NCBI GenBank assembly: GCA_030141605.1
Contig: JAQGDQ010000765.1
Location: 1 to 64,000 of the forward strand
Length of the DNA stretch: 64,000 bases
Source of the DNA: Tubiluchus corallicola
Lineage: Eukaryota; Priapulida; Priapulimorpha; Priapulimorphida; Tubiluchidae
Direction of reading: 5' to 3'
Made by a program: the position numbers and the translations under genes
The notes under the pieces: model-generated
What the model saw: only the letters and a program-made list of their open reading frames with translations
Told to the model about the DNA's origin: nothing
Database searches by the model: none
In this document: piece after piece, positions 62,655 through 64,000 of the stretch
How positions within the stretch are numbered: position 1 is the first letter of the stretch
Layout of the letters: each line of letters begins with the position of its first letter

Positions 62655-64000
62655 ATGGGGCTCCTTAGCCTTGGCATCCATCTAGGTGAAGGAAAACACT
62701 GATCACAAACCTCCACTGCCTTGTGGCTATTCCCTCCGTGAGAAAGGCTTCGGGAGTAAACCCCAAGGAAAAATCCGGAGCTGGAGTCCCTATAGGCGAG
62801 TCATGTTGCATAGCACCATGATTCCCACAACTCCTGCGACGCCTGAAGTACCAGATGTACTGGCTCTGCCTTTCCCATGGATCATACTTCTGGCGTGGAG
62901 AGAGTGAGGCTGGCGACCTGGTGCAATCCCTCCCTCGCTTTAAACCAAGTCACGCACAGGTCACCACCAAAAATTCAAAGTCCTGTGGAGATGGGGGGGG
63001 GGGTGACGAACCAGACCAGCAAGTGCGGATTACACTGAAGCTGCAGTCACAAATCTACACACAGGCGGCTCAGGGCATGTGGTCGCTCTCAACTGACCGA
63101 GGCAGCAGCGGAGTTCGGCAGCCCCCTGGGCGACTGAGCAGCCCTCTTTAGGAACGCTCTGCTCACCCCCGTAGCATGGGGGTGGACTAGAAAAGGTGTC
63201 CCAAACATAGCCTGCCTCAACCCTTTCCTGGTCCAGCAAGCCGCGGCTGGCGGGAAATCCCATCTGTGCAGTCGAAAGAACAAGAGAAAAATAACACTAA
63301 CACTGGGTGCCTGGAACGTCAGGACACTACTCGACAATGACAACACCAACAGACCTGAAAGAAGAACTACTCTTATAGCAAAAGAATTACAAAGATACAA
63401 AATTGACATAGCTGCCCTCAGCGAAACACGCCTTGCAGAGAAAGGAGAACTCTCTGAAGCTGGCGGCGGATACACTTTCTTTTGGAGTGGGAGACCATCA
63501 GGTGAGAAAAGAGAGGCTGAGCTGGATTTGCAGTCAGAAAACGGCTTATGACTCTCCAACTACCCCTCACGAAAGGAAAGAAAGCTACACTCATAAGTGC
63601 ACATGCCCCAACCCAGATGACGTCAAGGACAAGTTTTATGAAGAGCTAGATGCTACCATCGTAAATGTTCCAACAGAAGACAAGCTCATACTACTTGGAG
63701 ATTTTAATGCTAGAGTGGGTACAGATCACTAATCATGGGAAGGAGTTATTGGCACACAAGGAGTGGGAAAATGTAACAGCAACGGGATCCTGCTATTACA
63801 GGCGTGTGCAACCCATGAACTCATCATCACAAACACACTATTCCGTCTTCCAAAGCGCAATAAAACAACCTGGATGCATCCAAGATCAAAACATTGGCAC
63901 TTGAGACGTGAGGGTCACCAAAGCAATGAGAGGTGCAGAGTGCTGGACAGATCATCATCTTTTCATATCCAAACTCAGCCTACACACCTAAAAGGCGACC
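62655..64000 (+). mobile_element. Second RTE-like retrotransposon, 5' part, cut by window end
   Basis: The 5' region starts near GGGGCTCCTTAGCCTTGG and CTCCACTGCCTTGTGG. Endonuclease sequence begins about 63300: [42 protein letters not shown], then after frameshifts [13 protein letters not shown]. Several indels and stops separate the blocks. It is related to the 38.5-kb element but a different subfamily ([10 protein letters not shown] versus SQLSEDGAGY). It lies in the intron upstream of the first visible Nav exon, antisense to the gene. Confidence 0.85.

Overview
The window looks like nuclear DNA from a non-chordate bilaterian animal. It is AT-rich, full of microsatellites and old non-LTR retrotransposons, and carries one large intron-rich gene: the para/Nav1-type voltage-gated sodium channel alpha subunit. 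The channel has the DEKA selectivity filter of true sodium channels and the MFM inactivation gate typical of many invertebrates. The sequence alone does not settle the phylum.

Layout. Positions 1 to about 22,660 hold no gene I can support. This stretch is decayed mobile DNA: a tRNA-derived SINE (1668-1905), four pieces of CR1/Rex1-like or related retrotransposons, a possible ORF1 remnant near 18.6 kb, and a repeat family whose arms are arrays of a TTTCGCCAGT-type unit (arms near 2.9, 3.8, 5.2, 10.0, 11.0 and 15.1 kb). The copy at 9881-11130 has the form of a foldback transposon. From 23,123 to 62,232 the minus strand carries 22 exons of the sodium channel, read from high to low coordinates. 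They run from domain I S5 to the stop codon and encode 1,867 residues in one open frame, with GT-AG junctions throughout. The N-terminus and domain I S1-S4 lie beyond the right edge.

The introns hold most of the other structure: a CR1-like LINE (26.8-29.2 kb), an L2-like tail (29.8-30.2 kb), a TIR element with TA duplications (30.75-31.15 kb), an inverted-repeat unit around a reverse-transcriptase remnant (31.3-33.2 kb), a decayed Gypsy element with a hAT-like MITE nested in its pol (34.0-37.3 kb), an almost full-length RTE-like element (38.5-42.65 kb), and a second RTE-like element cut by the right edge (62.65-64 kb).

Two observations stand out. First, the domain IV filter reads SAGWNG where most sodium channels have SAGWDG; this is the position where D-to-N lowers tetrodotoxin affinity in toxin-resistant snakes. 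Second, downstream of the domain III S1-S3 exon lies a tandem array (about 43,450-43,935) of decayed copies of that exon's own 3' end together with its 5' splice site. Five copies have a standard GTAAGT or GTGAGT donor, so the real donor sits beside a row of decoys.
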